Part shown: positions 62,683-64,000 of the stretch, piece by piece
How the letters are laid out: each line of letters starts with the position of its first letter
Position numbering within the stretch: position 1 is the first letter of the stretch
Notes under the pieces: model-generated
The model's input: only the letters and a program-made list of their open reading frames with translations
Told to the model about the DNA's origin: nothing
Databases searched by the model: none
Assembly: GCA_910595815.1 (NCBI GenBank)
Contig: CAJVCM010000015.1
Coordinates: forward strand, 48,167-112,166
Origin: Candidatus Thioglobus plumae
GTDB taxonomy: Bacteria; Pseudomonadota; Gammaproteobacteria; PS1; Pseudothioglobaceae
DNA length: 64,000 nucleotides
Direction of reading: 5' to 3'
Translations under genes and position numbers: made by a program

Positions 62683-63429
62683 ATGCGTCAGACAATCGTT
62701 GCAGGCAACTGGAAAATGAACGCCTCAAAAGAAGCGGTAAACACATTGGTTATGGGTATTCTTTCAGGCATGGCCGACGTTAAATCAAAAGTTATTATCT
62801 GTGCACCTTCTCCTTATTTGTCTCAAGCCGAAGCTTTAACCACACATTCGCAGTTACACGTTGGCGCGCAAGACCTTAATGTTAACGCCTCAGGCGCCTT
62901 CACTGGTGAAGTTAGCGCAGACATGATTAAAGACTTTGGTGTAGAGTACGTGATTGTTGGTCACTCTGAGCGTAGAAGTCTATACGGCGAGACTGATGAA
63001 ATTGTGGCTGAAAAAGTGCAGGTTGCATTAGATAACGGCTTAACCCCTTTATTTTGTATTGGCGAATTATTAGAAGAAAGAGAGTCTGGTAATACGGAAA
63101 TGGTTGTTGCTCGTCAAATCAAGGCGGTTATTGATCGCGTGGGTATTGAGGCATTTAAAAATATTATTGTAGCTTATGAGCCAGTTTGGGCGATTGGTAC
63201 AGGCGTTACTGCAACACCACAACAAGCACAAGACACACATGCTTTTATTCGTCGTTTATTAGCAGAACACGACAGTGATATTGCACAGACAACCCCTATT
63301 TTATATGGTGGTAGTATGAACCCTGTTAACGCTGAAGAGTTGATTGGTTGTGAAGATATTGATGGTGGTTTAATCGGTGGTGCATCATTAAAATCTGACG
63401 ATTTCTTACACATTTGTAAAGCAGGTTAA
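62683..63429 (+). CDS. tpiA: Triosephosphate isomerase
   Basis: The 248-residue TIM barrel has GNWKMNAS, the catalytic His in VGHSERR, the catalytic Glu in [11 protein letters not shown], and YGGSMNP. It works in glycolysis/gluconeogenesis and in regenerating ribulose phosphate for the Calvin cycle with prk. No ribosome site is evident. The tpiA-secG-tRNA-Leu order is conserved in gammaproteobacteria. Confidence 0.98.
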   Translation: MRQTIVAGNWKMNASKEAVNTLVMGILSGMADVKSKVIICAPSPYLSQAEALTTHSQLHVGAQDLNVNASGAFTGEVSADMIKDFGVEYVIVGHSERRSLYGETDEIVAEKVQVALDNGLTPLFCIGELLEERESGNTEMVVARQIKAVIDRVGIEAFKNIIVAYEPVWAIGTGVTATPQQAQDTHAFIRRLLAEHDSDIAQTTPILYGGSMNPVNAEELIGCEDIDGGLIGGASLKSDDFLHICKAG

Positions 63430-63434
63430 TTATT

Positions 63435-63788
63435 ATGTCATTTCAAGTTGTTCTTATTATTCACGTACTGTTGGCACTAGGTTTGGTTGCCTTAATCTTA
63501 ATGCAACACGGTAAGGGTGCTGATGCAGGCGCTGCTTTTGGCGCTGGATCTTCTGGCTCTGTGTTTGGTTCTCGAGGTGCAAATTCTTTTATTTATAAAT
63601 TAACAGCTGGTGTTGCCACGGGTTTCTTTTTAACCAGTCTAACTCTGGCTTATTTAGCATCTAACGAAATAGACGCAAATGACGAGCCTAAGAGCATCAT
63701 GGATCAAGTAGTGATAGAGCCTGAAGCGGCCGTGTTAACCGACATGCCTATGATTGATGCCAAAATTAACGATATTCCCACTGAATAA
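63435..63788 (+). CDS. secG: Preprotein translocase subunit SecG
   Basis: The 117-residue protein has two helices (about 4-22 and 53-71) and the conserved [27 protein letters not shown] between them. The C-terminal tail is acidic. It is an accessory subunit of SecYEG. It lies 5 bp after tpiA. Confidence 0.96.
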   Translation: MSFQVVLIIHVLLALGLVALILMQHGKGADAGAAFGAGSSGSVFGSRGANSFIYKLTAGVATGFFLTSLTLAYLASNEIDANDEPKSIMDQVVIEPEAAVLTDMPMIDAKINDIPTE

Positions 63789-63803
63789 GTTCTAAACTTT
63801 ATT

Positions 63804-63889
63804 GCCGATGTGGCGGAATTGGTAGACGCGCTACCTTGAGGGGGTAGTGAGCTACGCTCGTGCCAGTTCGACTCTGGCCATCGGCACCA
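63804..63889 (+). tRNA. leuU: tRNA-Leu (GAG)
   Basis: An 86-nt class II tRNA with a long variable arm and encoded CCA. The anticodon arm CTACCTTGAGGGGGTAG gives GAG. Acceptor GCCGATG/CATCGGC. It follows secG as leuU does in E. coli. Confidence 0.95.
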
Positions 63890-63953
63890 CCTTTTTATAT
63901 ATTATTTATGCAGCGCGTATAATTGACATAGATTTAATACACTCTTGAGAAGA

Positions 63954-64000
63954 ATGAAGATTTTAACCGTTATATTATTAATATCCTCAAGCACTGTTAG
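63954..64000 (+). CDS. Start of an exported protein (cut by window edge)
   Basis: ATG at 63954 opens MKILTVILLISSSTV, the beginning of a signal peptide, still open at the window end. CTTGAGAAG lies just upstream as ribosome site, and a TATAAT at 63918-63923 could be its promoter. Only 15 codons are visible, so identity is unknown. In E. coli metY and rimP would follow leuU here. Confidence 0.45.
   Translation, partial: MKILTVILLISSSTV

Overview
The window is a gene-dense, AT-rich chromosomal segment of a gammaproteobacterium. Gene content fits a chemolithoautotrophic sulfur oxidiser of the SUP05 / Candidatus Thioglobus / bathymodioline-vesicomyid symbiont group. The clues are a Calvin-cycle phosphoribulokinase directly behind gyrB, a glycine/asparagine-rich repeat protein that looks like a sulfur-globule protein, a cbb3 oxidase next to a caa3-type oxidase, a complete bc1 complex, and compact overlapping operons. 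The placement is inferred from gene content, not from a phylogeny. No prophage, insertion sequence or CRISPR array was seen.

Layout. 1-1,100: nusA (cut by the left edge), rimP and initiator tRNA on the minus strand, the end of the usual metY-rimP-nusA operon. 1.2-7.8 kb: housekeeping genes (gshB, crcB, rarA, apbE, mltB, ruvX, pyrB, a UPF0149 gene). 7.8-9.25 kb: a small accessory island with three small exported or membrane proteins and two related, potentially structured intergenic elements. 9.27-14.3 kb: tRNA-Phe, trxB, ftsK, lolA, the sulfur-globule-like gene and tRNA-Thr. 14.4-28 kb: a respiratory block with ccoNOQP, then coxBA-ctaG-coxC with DUF2909 and SURF1, then DUF2189, ctaA, sco, DUF2970, ctaB and a thioredoxin-like assembly candidate. 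28-45 kb: hisF, uppS-cdsA-dxr, an M23 peptidase, purC, a DUF2797 gene, FKBP, alaC-ATPase-metA-mutY-ribF, pyrC, anmK, secA and a DciA-like gene. 45.4-49.7 kb: petABC, sspAB, bioD. 49.7-55.6 kb: a class 1B-like pyrD, leuS, a zinc-ribbon protein, chrA and prk. 55.7-62 kb: gyrB, recF, dnaN and dnaA on the minus strand with a candidate origin region. 62-64 kb: a YqhA-type gene, tpiA, secG, tRNA-Leu(GAG) and the start of one more exported protein.

How the genes work together. The bc1 complex passes electrons to c-type cytochromes, which feed two haem-copper oxidases of different expected oxygen affinity. Nearly the whole CuA/haem A assembly set lies beside coxBAC. The cbb3 operon has a promoter with a good FNR-type site upstream, which suggests low-oxygen control. 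Phosphoribulokinase supplies ribulose bisphosphate for CO2 fixation, and tpiA contributes to its regeneration.

Less ordinary points are: the paired RNA-like elements around the 8-kb island; a three-haem CcoP carrying an extra cytochrome c5-like domain; recurrent -10 boxes 6-8 bp before start codons without Shine-Dalgarno sequences (probable leaderless mRNAs); an uncharacterised P-loop protein locked into a methionine operon; a class 1B-like dihydroorotate dehydrogenase with no pyrK in view; and the two halves of the secG-leuU / metY-rimP-nusA region sitting at opposite ends of the window in a geometry that one inversion would explain.
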